DNA from: Streptomyces cellulosae
Lineage (GTDB): Bacteria; Actinomycetota; Actinomycetes; Streptomycetales; Streptomycetaceae
Assembly (NCBI RefSeq): GCF_000721105.1
Contig: NZ_JOEV01000003.1
Location: forward strand, 124,001-188,000
Length of the DNA stretch: 64,000 nt
Direction: 5' to 3'
Under the pieces are notes generated by a model. That model was given only the letters and a program-made list of their open reading frames with translations, was not told where the DNA came from and made no database searches. This document shows, piece by piece, positions 53,145 to 61,890 of this stretch. The translations under genes and the position numbers were made by a program. Each line of letters begins with the position of its first letter. Within the stretch, counting starts at the first letter, position 1.

Positions 53145-53795
53145 TCAGCCGGGCAGGGACAGCAGCCGGTGCACGGAGTCCAGCAGGTGCAGTCCCGCCT
53201 GGCGGCGGTCGGCGCCGAGACTGTCCAGGAGCCGCGCCACCTCGGCCAGGTCGCTCAGTTCGGTGCCGCCCTGGCTGAGCAGGGCGTGGGCCTTGCGGTT
53301 GTGCTGAACGACGCCGAGCGCAACCGCCGCCTGCGCTGCGAAGAGGGTGAGGAGGTCGGCCGCGCCGAGCGGGCTCACCGTGCTGGGCGCGGGATCGAGG
53401 ACCTCCATCACGCCGATGGGCTCCTCGCCGCGCAGCAGTGGCGCCGCCATCAGGGAGCTCGGTACGTACCCGGTGGTCTCGGCCAGATCACGGGCGAAAG
53501 CGGGGTTCGTCGCCAGATCGGCGACGACCAGCGGCTCCTGCGCGACCAGCACCCAGCCCGCGATGCCGCGGGAGGCGGGGAACCGCTCGCCGACCAGATG
53601 GCCCTCACCCTCACCGGAGACGGCCTCGAACACCAGCTCCTCCGCCTGGTCGTCGAGCAGGAAGACCGACGCCGCCGCGGCGCCGAACAGCGCCCGGGCG
53701 ACGGTCACCACCGAATGGAGCAACTCCTGGTGGTCGCGTTCCGCTTCGCCCAGCAGGGCGGAGACCACGGCGACCACGTCGCGGTTGTCGGTCAT
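53145..53795 (-). CDS. GAF-domain protein
   Basis: A 216-residue protein; residues ~20-165 are a GAF sensor (ALFGAAAASVFLLDDQAEEL, then GIAGWVLVAQEPLVVADLAT, AAPLLRGEEPIGVMEVLDP). The C-terminal ~50 residues are helical without an output domain. GAF domains bind small ligands such as cyclic nucleotides. The neighbouring cyclase-domain gene makes that an attractive guess. It lies 24 bases after the subtilase gene and 150 before the ketosynthase gene on the same strand. Confidence 0.85.
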   Translation of the reverse strand: MTDNRDVVAVVSALLGEAERDHQELLHSVVTVARALFGAAAASVFLLDDQAEELVFEAVSGEGEGHLVGERFPASRGIAGWVLVAQEPLVVADLATNPAFARDLAETTGYVPSSLMAAPLLRGEEPIGVMEVLDPAPSTVSPLGAADLLTLFAAQAAVALGVVQHNRKAHALLSQGGTELSDLAEVARLLDSLGADRRQAGLHLLDSVHRLLSLPG

Positions 53796-53819
53796 GCGGG
53801 CCTCTTTCTCGTTGGTGGG

Positions 53820-54762
53820 TCACGTCCCCGGACGGACGTTGTCGGAGAGGAGATGGAGCAGGCTCTTCATCTGGAAGGGAGCCAGCCGGGGGTGTTTGCT
53901 CAGCGCCAGCGCGCAGTAACCCGCGACGTGGGGGGTGGCGAAGCTGTTGCCGGTGACGCGGGTGCGCGAACCGGCGAGCCAGGCGACCTCGACGTCCGTG
54001 CCGTGGGCGAAGAACTCCACCGGAGGGGGTGGGGTTGTACAACAGCAGCCCGGGATCCCGGACCGCGTGGCTGCCTACCGAGATGACGGAGGCGAACCGC
54101 CACGGGAAGCTCTCCACCGGGGTGTTGTGGGCGGAGCACACCAGGACGGTGCCGCGGAAGAACGCCTCGTCGGCGATCGCGTGCAGGGCTTCGGAGAACC
54201 GGCCGCGGGTGGTCGACAGGCTGACGCTGACCACGTCGTAGCCCTGCGTGACCGCCCAGCGCAGCCCGGTGAGGAAAGCGGCGCCGGACGAGCTGTAGCG
54301 CTCGCCGAGCACGCGGACGCTGTCCAGCTCGCACTCCGGCGCCAGCGCGCGGATGATCCCCGCGCACGCGGTGCCGTGGCCGCAGGTGTCACCGTCCGCG
54401 GTCGGCTCGACGCGCAGGTCGCCGTCGTCGCCGGAGGTGACGGCGAACGAGCCCTGGACCGGCCCCACATCGGGGTGGTCGCCCTCGACGCCGCTGTCCA
54501 CGACGCACACGCGCACGCCACGGCCGCTCGCGCCGCCCCAGGCCCACCGGGGTGTGATGTGTTCGGGCCAGTCCGTCTCGACGGCCAGGTCTGCTGTGCT
54601 GCGGCCCAGGGCGTTCCAGGTGAGCGCGGGACGGCCGGCGGACCGCGGGCTCTGCGGCGGGCTCGCCGTCGGACTTCGCGGCGGGCTCTGCGTCGTGTGC
54701 GCCGCCGAGCTCTGCGCGGCGCTCTTCGCCTGGCTTTGCACTGGGTTCTGCACGGGAGTCAT
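53820..54762 (-). pseudogene. Cytoplasmic S8 (subtilisin-like) peptidase, split by an extra base
   Basis: From ATG 54762 (ATGA overlap with the cyclase stop) the frame gives VRVCVVDSGVEGDHPDVG (Asp), DTCGHGTACAGII (His) and GTVLVCSAHNTPVESF (oxyanion Asn). At about 54020-54030 one extra base in a C-rich run (aaccccacccccT) shifts the frame. The next frame reads PVEFFAHGTDVEV and GNSFATPHVAGYCALAL (Ser) to the stop at 53820. Joined length is ~314 residues. There is no signal peptide, only a Ser/Gln/Pro-rich head, so it would act in the cytoplasm, for example on precursor leaders. Either a real mutation, programmed +1 frameshift, or sequencing error. Confidence 0.8.
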
Positions 54763-57700
54763 GACGCATCCGGTGGGCGGGACGTGGACGTGACAGTGAG
54801 GGAGCCGGCCCAGCGGACACCGACGAGGTGGCCCTTGGCCGTGAAGAGGCGCTGTGCCGCACCCGCGGCCGAGGCCGCCGCGGCGCGGTCGCCGAGGGTG
54901 TGCAGGGCGTGTGCGCGGTCCAGCTGCGCCATCGCCCGGCAGACGGTGGAGTCGGTGCCGGCCGCGATCCGCACCGCGCGCCCGGACTCCCGCAGTGCGG
55001 AACTCCGTTCGCCGCGCAGCGCCAGCGCCCGCGCCCGCACCCCGTGGATCTCGGCCTCCACGAACGGGTCTCCGGTGCCCGCGGAGATCTCGGTCGAGGC
55101 CAGCGCCTCCCCGTCCTTGCCCTGCTCCATCAGCGAACGGGCCAGTGCGGCGGCCGCGGCCGAGGAACTGAGCGCGTCGCCGTGGCGTTCGGCGGTCGCG
55201 GCGGCGTCGCGCAGCAGCGCCTCGGCCGCCGCCCACTGCCCGGCGAGACCCTCCACCATGGCGGCGAAGATCATCGAAGGAGCGGTGCCGAAGGCGTGCC
55301 CGAGCTCCTCGATGATCCGGATCGAGCCGCGAACCAGGGCGCGGGCCTCGTCGTACGCGCCGCTGTAGGCCAGCAGCACCGCCTGCGGGCAGCTCACGGT
55401 GGCGCGCGCCGCGCGGCGGCCTGCGGCGTGTTCGGCCAGCAGCGCGCGGCAGTCCGCCAGCGCCGTCTCGACCGGCGTGGGACCGCGCCACAGGGATGTC
55501 GCCAGGGCGCCGATCACGGTGGCGAGTTCGAACTGCGTGTCGGTGCGCAGGGCATGCCGCAGGGCGCGCCCCAGCAGTTCCTCCGCCTGCTGATAGCGGC
55601 CGGCGAGCTGGCGCAGCTGGCCGACGCGCAACCAGACACGCGTCAGCCCGAGATGGTCCTGTGCGGCCTTGAAGACCGGCACGGCGGCCAGCGCCTCCTC
55701 GGCGGCGGCCGGGCCGGGCAGCTCCAGGGCGGCGACCAGCAGCCGGGCATGGCAGGCACTGCGCTCGTCGCCGGCTGCCGACGCCTCGCCGGCCAGGGTC
55801 CGCAGGGTCTGCAGGGCCTGCGGGTCGGTGCCGAGCAGCAACCGCGCCTCGGCGAGGGCGACGGCGACTCCGGGCCGGCCGGGCGTGTCCGGCTCGTACA
55901 ACTCCTGGGCGCGGGCCAGCAGTTCGGCGGCCCACTGCAGATCGCTGCGGCGCAGCGCCAGGGTACCGGCCACGGCCAGGGAGCTGGCCGCCTCGGCCCG
56001 CAGCCGGCCCACGGGCCCGTGGTCGGCCGGTCCCAGCTCGACCGCGAGCCGGTACGCCTGCTCCAGGTGGAGCCCGACCTGGTCGGGGCTGTCGGTGTGC
56101 CGCCGGTGCCAGGCGGCGAGCAGTTCGTGGTAGCGCAGGCGGGCCCGCTTCGCCAGGGTGCGGTAGGCCACGTCGCGGACCAGCACACCGGAGAAGCGAT
56201 ACGTGGCGGCGGCCTCGGGGACGATCAGCCGACGGCGGGTCAGCAGGCCGAGCTCCTGGTCCGGCGGATGACCGAGGCCCGGTTCCTCCCGCAGGAGTGT
56301 CGCCAGTTCCGGAACGGAGAAGCGGCGGCCGGGCACGGCCGCGCGCTGCAGCACCTCCCGCTCCGCCGGGTGCAGCAGGTCCATGCGGGCGGCGATGACG
56401 GACTGCACGGTCGGCGGCAGCGCGTCGGTGCCGCCCTGGTCGGCCATGGCCGCGAGCTGCTCCAGGTAGAACGGGTTGCCTTCGGCTCGCTCCACGATCC
56501 GGTCCACCAGTTCCGCCGGGTGCGGGGCCGTGGCCGCGCTCACGGCGGCGACGAGGAGCCTCGCCTCCGGGGCGGGCAGCGGCCTGAGCGGCAGCGCGGC
56601 AGCGCCCGCTCGTCCGCGGCCCCAGGAGGCGTCGGTCTCCAGCAGCTCCGGCCGGGCCAGGCCGAGGACGACGACCGCGGCGCCGGAGATCCGGGCGGCG
56701 AGTTGCTCCAGGATGCCGAGCAGCACGGGCTTGGCCCACTGCAGGTCGTCGAGGACCAGGAGTACGGGGCGGCGCCGGCCGATGGCCTCCAGGACCTGGG
56801 CCGCGGCCCAGGTCAGCTGGTCCGGCAGTTCACCGGGTGCCCCGTCGTGCAGCAGCCCGGACTCCAGGCAGGCCAGCGCATCCCGGACGTCGTCGGCGGC
56901 GGCGGCGCTGTCGCCGGGACCGTACGCCGGGGCACGGACCTCGGGGACGCGAACCTCCGGGGCGGGGACCTCCGGGGCGCGGACCTCCGGGGCCCGGACC
57001 TCCGGGGCGCGGACCTCCGGGGCGCGGACCTCCGGGGCGCGGACCTCGGGACCGCGAACCTCGGGACCGCGAACCTCGGGACCGCGAACCTCGGGACCGC
57101 GAACCTCGGAGCCGCGAACCTCCGGGGCGCGGTCCCCCCGGTCGCCGTGCTTCGCGGTGCTCTGCTCCCCGGGCCTGTGCCGCGAGGCGCCCTGCTCCAG
57201 GTCGCCTTGTTCCCGGGCCGTGGTCACGATCTGCCGGAGTGCCTCCGCGAGCGCGTGCAGGGTGCGGCCCTCACCGTACGGCGGGCAGCGGCCCACACCC
57301 GCCAGTGCGCCGTCCCTGGCCGCCTTCGCCGCGAACTCGGCGGCCAGCCGGGTCTTGCCGACGCCGGAGTCCCCATGGACCGTCACCAGCCGGCACGACG
57401 CCGTTTGGACGGCCTCGCTGAGCGCCCCGGCGAGGTGCCCCAGCTCGGCCTCGCGTCCGAAGAAGGGCACGTCGCGGGTTCGGAGCAACGTCGTTTCGGC
57501 CTGCCACAGTTCCACCAGCCGCCAGGCGGGGACCGGCTCTGCCTTGCCCTTCAGGGCGAGTTCCCCGACGGGGTCGGTGCCGGCCCCGCTCGCCGTGAGG
57601 GTGTGGGTGAGCGGACCGAGGATGATCTCACCGGGGCCGGCGTGCTGCTGGAGGCGGGCGGCGACGTTCACCGCCTCGCCGGCGGTGAGCACCTGCCCCG

Positions 57701-58154
57701 AGTGGGCGTCCTCGGCGGCCACGACCTCACCGGTGTTCACACCGATGCGAATGCCGATCTCCACCCCGATCCGCGCACGCAGTTCGACGTTGAGGGACTC
57801 CAGGGCGTGGCGCATCTCCGTCGCGGCCCGCAGCGCGCGCAGTGCGTCGTCCTCGTGCAGGACCGGCACGCCGAACACCGCCACCACCGCGTCCCCGATG
57901 TACTTCTCCACCGTGCCGCCGTGCCGTTCCAGGCAGGAGCGCATCAGCGAGTAGTACCGGACCATGAGTTCGCGCAGTGGCTCCGGGTCGAGGCTGCCGC
58001 TGAGGGCCGTCGAGTCCGTCATGTCGCAGAACAGGACGGTGACCATGCGCCGCGACTCGCGCACCGGCAGATCCGCGGGCGCCACCCTGGCGCCGCAGCC
58101 GGGGCAGAAGCGGGCGCCCCGGGGCAGCGCGGCCCGGCAGGAGTCGCAGGTCAT
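54759..58154 (-). CDS. Zinc-ribbon / class III nucleotidyl cyclase / AAA ATPase / TPR regulator
   Basis: A 1131-residue protein. Residues 3-23 form a CxxC...CxxC zinc ribbon. Residues ~35-200 are an adenylate/guanylate cyclase domain with both metal Asp regions (LFCDMTDST and EKYIGDAVVAVFG). From ~245 comes an AAA-type ATPase: Walker A GDSGVGKTRL is intact, and Walker B LLVLDDLQWA is present. TPR-like repeats fill the rest. Between Walker A and B there is a long pentapeptide-repeat linker. This cyclase-AAA-TPR layout is known from large bacterial signal proteins. ATG 58154 overlaps the HDO-protein stop; its own stop overlaps the subtilase start. Probable role: signalling or control of the cluster. 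Confidence 0.85.
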   Translation of the reverse strand: MTCDSCRAALPRGARFCPGCGARVAPADLPVRESRRMVTVLFCDMTDSTALSGSLDPEPLRELMVRYYSLMRSCLERHGGTVEKYIGDAVVAVFGVPVLHEDDALRALRAATEMRHALESLNVELRARIGVEIGIRIGVNTGEVVAAEDAHSGQVLTAGEAVNVAARLQQHAGPGEIILGPLTHTLTASGAGTDPVGELALKGKAEPVPAWRLVELWQAETTLLRTRDVPFFGREAELGHLAGALSEAVQTASCRLVTVHGDSGVGKTRLAAEFAAKAARDGALAGVGRCPPYGEGRTLHALAEALRQIVTTAREQGDLEQGASRHRPGEQSTAKHGDRGDRAPEVRGSEVRGPEVRGPEVRGPEVRGPEVRAPEVRAPEVRAPEVRAPEVRAPEVPAPEVRVPEVRAPAYGPGDSAAAADDVRDALACLESGLLHDGAPGELPDQLTWAAAQVLEAIGRRRPVLLVLDDLQWAKPVLLGILEQLAARISGAAVVVLGLARPELLETDASWGRGRAGAAALPLRPLPAPEARLLVAAVSAATAPHPAELVDRIVERAEGNPFYLEQLAAMADQGGTDALPPTVQSVIAARMDLLHPAEREVLQRAAVPGRRFSVPELATLLREEPGLGHPPDQELGLLTRRRLIVPEAAATYRFSGVLVRDVAYRTLAKRARLRYHELLAAWHRRHTDSPDQVGLHLEQAYRLAVELGPADHGPVGRLRAEAASSLAVAGTLALRRSDLQWAAELLARAQELYEPDTPGRPGVAVALAEARLLLGTDPQALQTLRTLAGEASAAGDERSACHARLLVAALELPGPAAAEEALAAVPVFKAAQDHLGLTRVWLRVGQLRQLAGRYQQAEELLGRALRHALRTDTQFELATVIGALATSLWRGPTPVETALADCRALLAEHAAGRRAARATVSCPQAVLLAYSGAYDEARALVRGSIRIIEELGHAFGTAPSMIFAAMVEGLAGQWAAAEALLRDAAATAERHGDALSSSAAAAALARSLMEQGKDGEALASTEISAGTGDPFVEAEIHGVRARALALRGERSSALRESGRAVRIAAGTDSTVCRAMAQLDRAHALHTLGDRAAAASAAGAAQRLFTAKGHLVGVRWAGSLTVTSTSRPPDAS
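56935..57125. repeat. 15-bp repeats encoding PEVRA/PEVRG pentapeptides
   Basis: Thirteen consecutive 15-base units in frame encode PEVR-A/G-type pentapeptides (APEVR, GPEVR, VPEVR) between the P-loop region and Walker B of the cyclase-AAA protein. The change from RGPEV to RAPEV blocks indicates two rounds of unequal expansion. Confidence 0.9.
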
Positions 58155-58852
58155 GACCGCAGCGCCGGGAAGCGCGACGCCGGGTCCGGGTCCCCCTGCG
58201 CCAGGCCGCGCAGCAGTGCCGCGGCCCGGCCGGCCGTGTGTGCCGCGCTGTGGGCCACCGCCGCGGCGAGCGCGGGTGTCAGGGGCAGTTCGTCCAGCAG
58301 GCGGTCCAGTTCCCGAAGGTGGCCCGGGTCGTCGGCGGCGTGGGCCGCGAGGGTGCGGAACGCGGTGGCCGGCAGCCCGGTGAGACCGGGTAGGCGGCGG
58401 GCCAGGTCCGGGTCGGGCGGGCACCCTTCCAGTACGGCGATGTAGCCGAGCAGGCAGGCCGGGTGATAGTGGCGTATCCAGTAGTACTGGGCGCCGGCCA
58501 GTGCCGCGACGTCCGCTGCCGGCGCGCTGTCCAGCACGGCCCGCGGTGTGATCCCGTCGGCCGCGGTCAGGTCCTTCAGGAGCCAGTCGTCGTGCCCCTG
58601 CTCCTCGGCGATGTGCGTCTCGAAGTAGCGCGCCAGCGGTTCGGCGCAGGGATCGCCGGGCGGCAGGTCGGCGCACCGCCGGCCGGCGGCCTCCATCAGT
58701 GGTACGGAGGCCCGGATCAGCCCGTGCATGACGCCGAGGTAACCGGGATAGCGCTCCTTCAGGCGTGGTGCGGTCCACAGCGTCCGGGCGGCAGCCCGCA
58801 CGTCGGGGAGGGTCAGCGCCAGGGCACTGCGCACCAGGGCGGCCGCGCTCAT
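58151..58852 (-). CDS. Heme-oxygenase-like diiron (HDO) protein
   Basis: A 233-residue all-helical protein. Candidate iron ligands fit the HDO pattern: a Glu/His helix (E84, H87 in HIAEEQGHDDW), E142 in AVLEGC, and H171-x3-D175-x2-H178 in HAADDPGHLREL. The last spacing is identical to that of CADD-type HDO enzymes. HDO members perform oxidative C-C or C-N chemistry on amino acids and fatty acids. Start and stop overlap its neighbours by 4 bases each (radical SAM upstream, cyclase downstream). In this context a peptide-tailoring oxygenation is likely; alternatives are TenA- or PqqC-like activity. Confidence 0.7.
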   Translation of the reverse strand: MSAAALVRSALALTLPDVRAAARTLWTAPRLKERYPGYLGVMHGLIRASVPLMEAAGRRCADLPPGDPCAEPLARYFETHIAEEQGHDDWLLKDLTAADGITPRAVLDSAPAADVAALAGAQYYWIRHYHPACLLGYIAVLEGCPPDPDLARRLPGLTGLPATAFRTLAAHAADDPGHLRELDRLLDELPLTPALAAAVAHSAAHTAGRAAALLRGLAQGDPDPASRFPALRS

Positions 58853-59919
58853 GCGCCCTCCTCCGTTCCCTCAGTGTCCGTCGTCTCCGCGTGCCGCGAG
58901 CGGCGGCCGGGTCGGGGCGCCGCAGCCGGCACGGCGTTCTGCGACACCGTGAGGCCGATCGCCCGTACGGCCGGATCGCGGTCCGCGCCGCGTTCGAGCA
59001 GCGCCCAGCACAGCGAGCAGATGTCCTGGTGGCGGCGCTCCCCCAGATCCCGGTGGGCGGGCAGCAGGGTGAGCCGTCCGGGGCCCACGCGGGCGATCGC
59101 GCGAAGGTAGGTGTCGTGCTCGCGCGCCCGCAGCCGCTCGTGCAGCTCCCGCGCGTCGCGCGCCGTGGAGTGCAGCTGGGCGGGACCGTGCCCGGTGATG
59201 ACGTCCTCGTTGCAGCACGCGGTCAGCCGGCCGTCGTAGCGCACCACGGGTGACGTGGCCAGCGGGCAGGCGCCGAAGGACCTGCCGGGCCTGCCGGGAC
59301 CGGCGGCCGGGACGAGGGGGGCGGCGCGGCCGCGCGCCAGCAGCGGGATCCGCCGTATCTCGGCCCGGTCGCGCCAGGACGGTCCCAGGGCCGTGGCCAG
59401 CAGATGCCGCGCCCGCTCCGTCTGTGCGGGGGTGTCGAGCACCTGCACCGCGATCCACGCGCCGGCCTCGTCCGTGGCCCTCAGCGCGGCGAGGTAGCGG
59501 CGGTCGGGTATGCGCGCGGCGTGGTGGTCGTCGGTGCTCAGCACCACGCAGGAGGTCCGAGCGAGGACGGCGCGAGTCCAGCGCGGCGCGGTGCCGTCGT
59601 CGCGCGCCCAGTGGCCGCTCGTGTACAGCACCAGTTGCTTCGCGGCTGCGGCCAGCTCGGCGGTGGCCGACTCCAGAGCGCGGCGGGCGGCGAAGGGTTC
59701 GCCTCCGGATATTCCCACCAGGCGCAGACTGGGCATGGTGCACAGGCCGTTCACCAGGCGTGCGAGGAGCTGCTGATCCGCCGCCGGACGCCGGCGGGCG
59801 AGCGCGTCGACGGAGCAGTGGTCGCAGCCGACCGGGCAGTGATCGGTGAGGTAGAGCAGGACAGCGCGGCCCGGCAGGGCCCGCAGCCGGTCGGCTTCCG
59901 CGAGCGTCATGGCGCGCAT
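58849..59919 (-). CDS. SPASM-type radical SAM enzyme A
   Basis: A 356-residue radical SAM protein. The CX3CX2C cluster motif is C28-C32-C35 (CPVGCDHC), the GGEPF motif follows near residue 75, and C-terminal auxiliary Cys lie in GACPL, GRLTACCNEDV and DICSLC, a SPASM/twitch-like domain. Enzymes of this kind modify RiPP precursors (thioether, C-C or ether bonds, epimerisation). Its ATG (59919) overlaps the stop of the second radical SAM gene (TGATG), and its stop overlaps the HDO gene. No RiPP recognition element was recognised. Substrate probably the product of 45969-46178; inference. Confidence 0.88.
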   Translation of the reverse strand: MRAMTLAEADRLRALPGRAVLLYLTDHCPVGCDHCSVDALARRRPAADQQLLARLVNGLCTMPSLRLVGISGGEPFAARRALESATAELAAAAKQLVLYTSGHWARDDGTAPRWTRAVLARTSCVVLSTDDHHAARIPDRRYLAALRATDEAGAWIAVQVLDTPAQTERARHLLATALGPSWRDRAEIRRIPLLARGRAAPLVPAAGPGRPGRSFGACPLATSPVVRYDGRLTACCNEDVITGHGPAQLHSTARDARELHERLRAREHDTYLRAIARVGPGRLTLLPAHRDLGERRHQDICSLCWALLERGADRDPAVRAIGLTVSQNAVPAAAPRPGRRSRHAETTDTEGTEEGA

Positions 59920-61133
59920 CAGGCGGCCCCCTCGGCCGGGCCGGTGCCGCCGAGCAGCACCAGCCCGGCCCGGGAGGCGGCGCCGTGCCGGCGGGCGAAG
60001 CCGACCGGGCCCGACTGCGACTGGAGAGCGATGGCCTGCTGTTCGAGCAGTGTCGCCGACGGTCGGGAGCCGTCCGCCTCGATGCGCCGGAGCGCGTCCG
60101 GCGCACCGGCCAGGGACCGGCAGGTTCCGCAGTAGTCGAGGGAGTCGAGGGCCGCCACACCGGGTCCGGAACCGGTGTCCGGGCGAGCGGGGGCGGCGAG
60201 GTGGCGCTGCGCGAGCTGCAACGGGCCGTAGGTGCGCAGCGCCCTCAGCACCGGAGCGGTGGTGACACGACGGCGGACCTGCGGCCAGGTCGTGGAGCCG
60301 ACGTGGCCGAGCCGAAGATGCCCGGCGACCGGCCGCTGGTCGAGGGTGTCCTGGTTGCAGCAGGCGGTGACGGTCCCGTCGAACCCGACGACGGGCCAGG
60401 CCGCGAGGTCGCAGGGCGCCGCCCGCAACAGCCCCTGGACCGGCATGTGACCGGTGCCGTGGCCGCTCCTGTCCTCACCGTCCGTGCCTTCACCGCCGCT
60501 GCCCTCACCGCCCGTGGCGTGGCCGTGGGTGCCGCCGTCGGGGCTCCACTCCCGCGCCCGGCCGACCGGCTGCACGGTGCCGACGAGCATCGGGACCCGG
60601 TCGCCGAACTCCCGGCGGACCTGTTCGGTCAGTTCCGTGAGATACGGGTCGTCGGGACCGTTCCCGCACGCCTGGATGCTGGCGTCCCGGCCGTCCGCCA
60701 GCAGTTCGTGCAGGACGCGGAACACCTGGTGCCTGGGCACGTACTCCTCGTGGAAGACGTCCAGGCTGACGGCGACGTGGTCCACGGCCCGCAGCGCGGA
60801 TCGTACGGTCGGCGGCGTGGTGCCGCCGCGCGCGAAGAACGCGCCGGTCAGCAGATAACTGCGGGTGCCGGCCGCGCGCGCCGTGGTGGCGAGGGTGTGT
60901 ACCAGGGAGGGGCGCAGCAGCGGTTCGCCGCCCGTGAGCAGCAGGAACTCCGGATGGTCCGCGCGGCTGAAACCGGCCACGAACCGGCGCAGCAGGGCGC
61001 CCGACTGCTGCTCCGCGTCCGGTTCGGAGGCGGTCGAGCAGTGACGGCAGCTGAGCGGGCAGCGCCGGGTCAGGGCCAGGAATACCGCGGCGGCGGGCAC
61101 CGGTCGACGCTTGAGTAGCTCAGCGAGATGCAT
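59919..61133 (-). CDS. SPASM-type radical SAM enzyme B
   Basis: A 404-residue radical SAM protein: CPLSCRHC (C25, C29, C32), LTGGEPLLRP and, at the C-terminus, APCDLAAWPVVGFDGTVTACC and YCGTCRSL supply auxiliary-cluster ligands. It is clearly related to enzyme A (same CCN-D block), so the pair arose by duplication or works as a heteromer. A low-complexity Gly/His-rich insert (about residues 205-232) separates barrel and C-terminal domain. ATG 61133 has GGAGG upstream. It heads the coupled minus-strand run to LanB. Confidence 0.9.
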   Translation of the reverse strand: MHLAELLKRRPVPAAAVFLALTRRCPLSCRHCSTASEPDAEQQSGALLRRFVAGFSRADHPEFLLLTGGEPLLRPSLVHTLATTARAAGTRSYLLTGAFFARGGTTPPTVRSALRAVDHVAVSLDVFHEEYVPRHQVFRVLHELLADGRDASIQACGNGPDDPYLTELTEQVRREFGDRVPMLVGTVQPVGRAREWSPDGGTHGHATGGEGSGGEGTDGEDRSGHGTGHMPVQGLLRAAPCDLAAWPVVGFDGTVTACCNQDTLDQRPVAGHLRLGHVGSTTWPQVRRRVTTAPVLRALRTYGPLQLAQRHLAAPARPDTGSGPGVAALDSLDYCGTCRSLAGAPDALRRIEADGSRPSATLLEQQAIALQSQSGPVGFARRHGAASRAGLVLLGGTGPAEGAA

Positions 61134-61185
61134 TGCGGGCCTCCTTCAGGAGTACCAGGCTCCGCACCGCGGCTTGCGTCGGACT

Positions 61186-61890
61186 CTAGGGTGCACTGGT
61201 TAGCGGTATATCCGCTGCTGCGGTGGGCGCCTCCGGTACGGGCCGGCGCAGTAGCTGCGACTCGTACGCCAGACGGAGCGCGTCCACCCGTGAGGAGGCG
61301 CCGAGCTTGGCGTACACATGGGTCAGATGGCGTTTCACCGTGGCCTCGGCGATGCCCAGTCGGGCGCCGATGCGGGCGTTGGAACAGCCGGCGGCGAGCA
61401 GTTCCAGCACCTCTCTCTCGCGCGGGGAGAGAGGGGAGCGGCCGGCCGGGACACCACCGGGCGGGGCGAGCGTGGAGTGCTGGAGCGCCAGCAGCACCCC
61501 GTCCCTGGCGCGGCCCACGACGCGCAGCGCCGCGAGCAGTTCCTCCCGTCCGAGATTCTTGACCAGGTAGGCGGCGGCACCGCGCGCCAGCAGCCGGGAG
61601 CTGAGGACCACGTCGTCGTACATCGTGAGGACGACCACGCGGGTCCGGTCGGATCTGTGGGCCACTTGTTCGATGACCATGTCGGGGCCGGGGCCGGGCA
61701 TTTGTAAGTCGAGCAGCAGCAGGTCGGGCCGCAGCCGTTCGGCGGCAGCGACGGCCGCGGTCCCGGTGTCCGCGTACCCGGCCACGGTGAACCCGGGGTC
61801 CAGACCTATCAGTTCGGCCAGGCCCTCGCGGAAGAGGGTGTGGTCGTCGGCGAGGACCAGCGAGAGGGGGGCCGTCCCGGTACCGCTCAT
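61186..61890 (-). CDS. NarL/LuxR-type response regulator
   Basis: A 234-residue regulator: receiver domain (residues ~10-125) with phospho-acceptor D61 in LLLLDLQMPG and acidic pair DD15-16. The LuxR HTH (~150-215) contains SPREREVLELLAAGCSNARI and IAEATVKRHLTHVYAKL. Its ATG at 61890 overlaps the histidine kinase stop by 4 bases, so both are one unit. It may bind the divergent region at 62.6-63.0 kb and control the operon. Confidence 0.92.
   Translation of the reverse strand: MSGTGTAPLSLVLADDHTLFREGLAELIGLDPGFTVAGYADTGTAAVAAAERLRPDLLLLDLQMPGPGPDMVIEQVAHRSDRTRVVVLTMYDDVVLSSRLLARGAAAYLVKNLGREELLAALRVVGRARDGVLLALQHSTLAPPGGVPAGRSPLSPREREVLELLAAGCSNARIGARLGIAEATVKRHLTHVYAKLGASSRVDALRLAYESQLLRRPVPEAPTAAADIPLTSAP

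Noticed and set aside
54828..58445. A 1205-codon plus-strand frame opposite the cyclase-AAA gene, with repeated LRGADLRG-like pentapeptides
   Set aside because: The pentapeptide-repeat-like pattern (GADLRGADLR) is the antisense reading of the PEVR repeats on the minus strand; the minus strand has real cyclase and Walker motifs.
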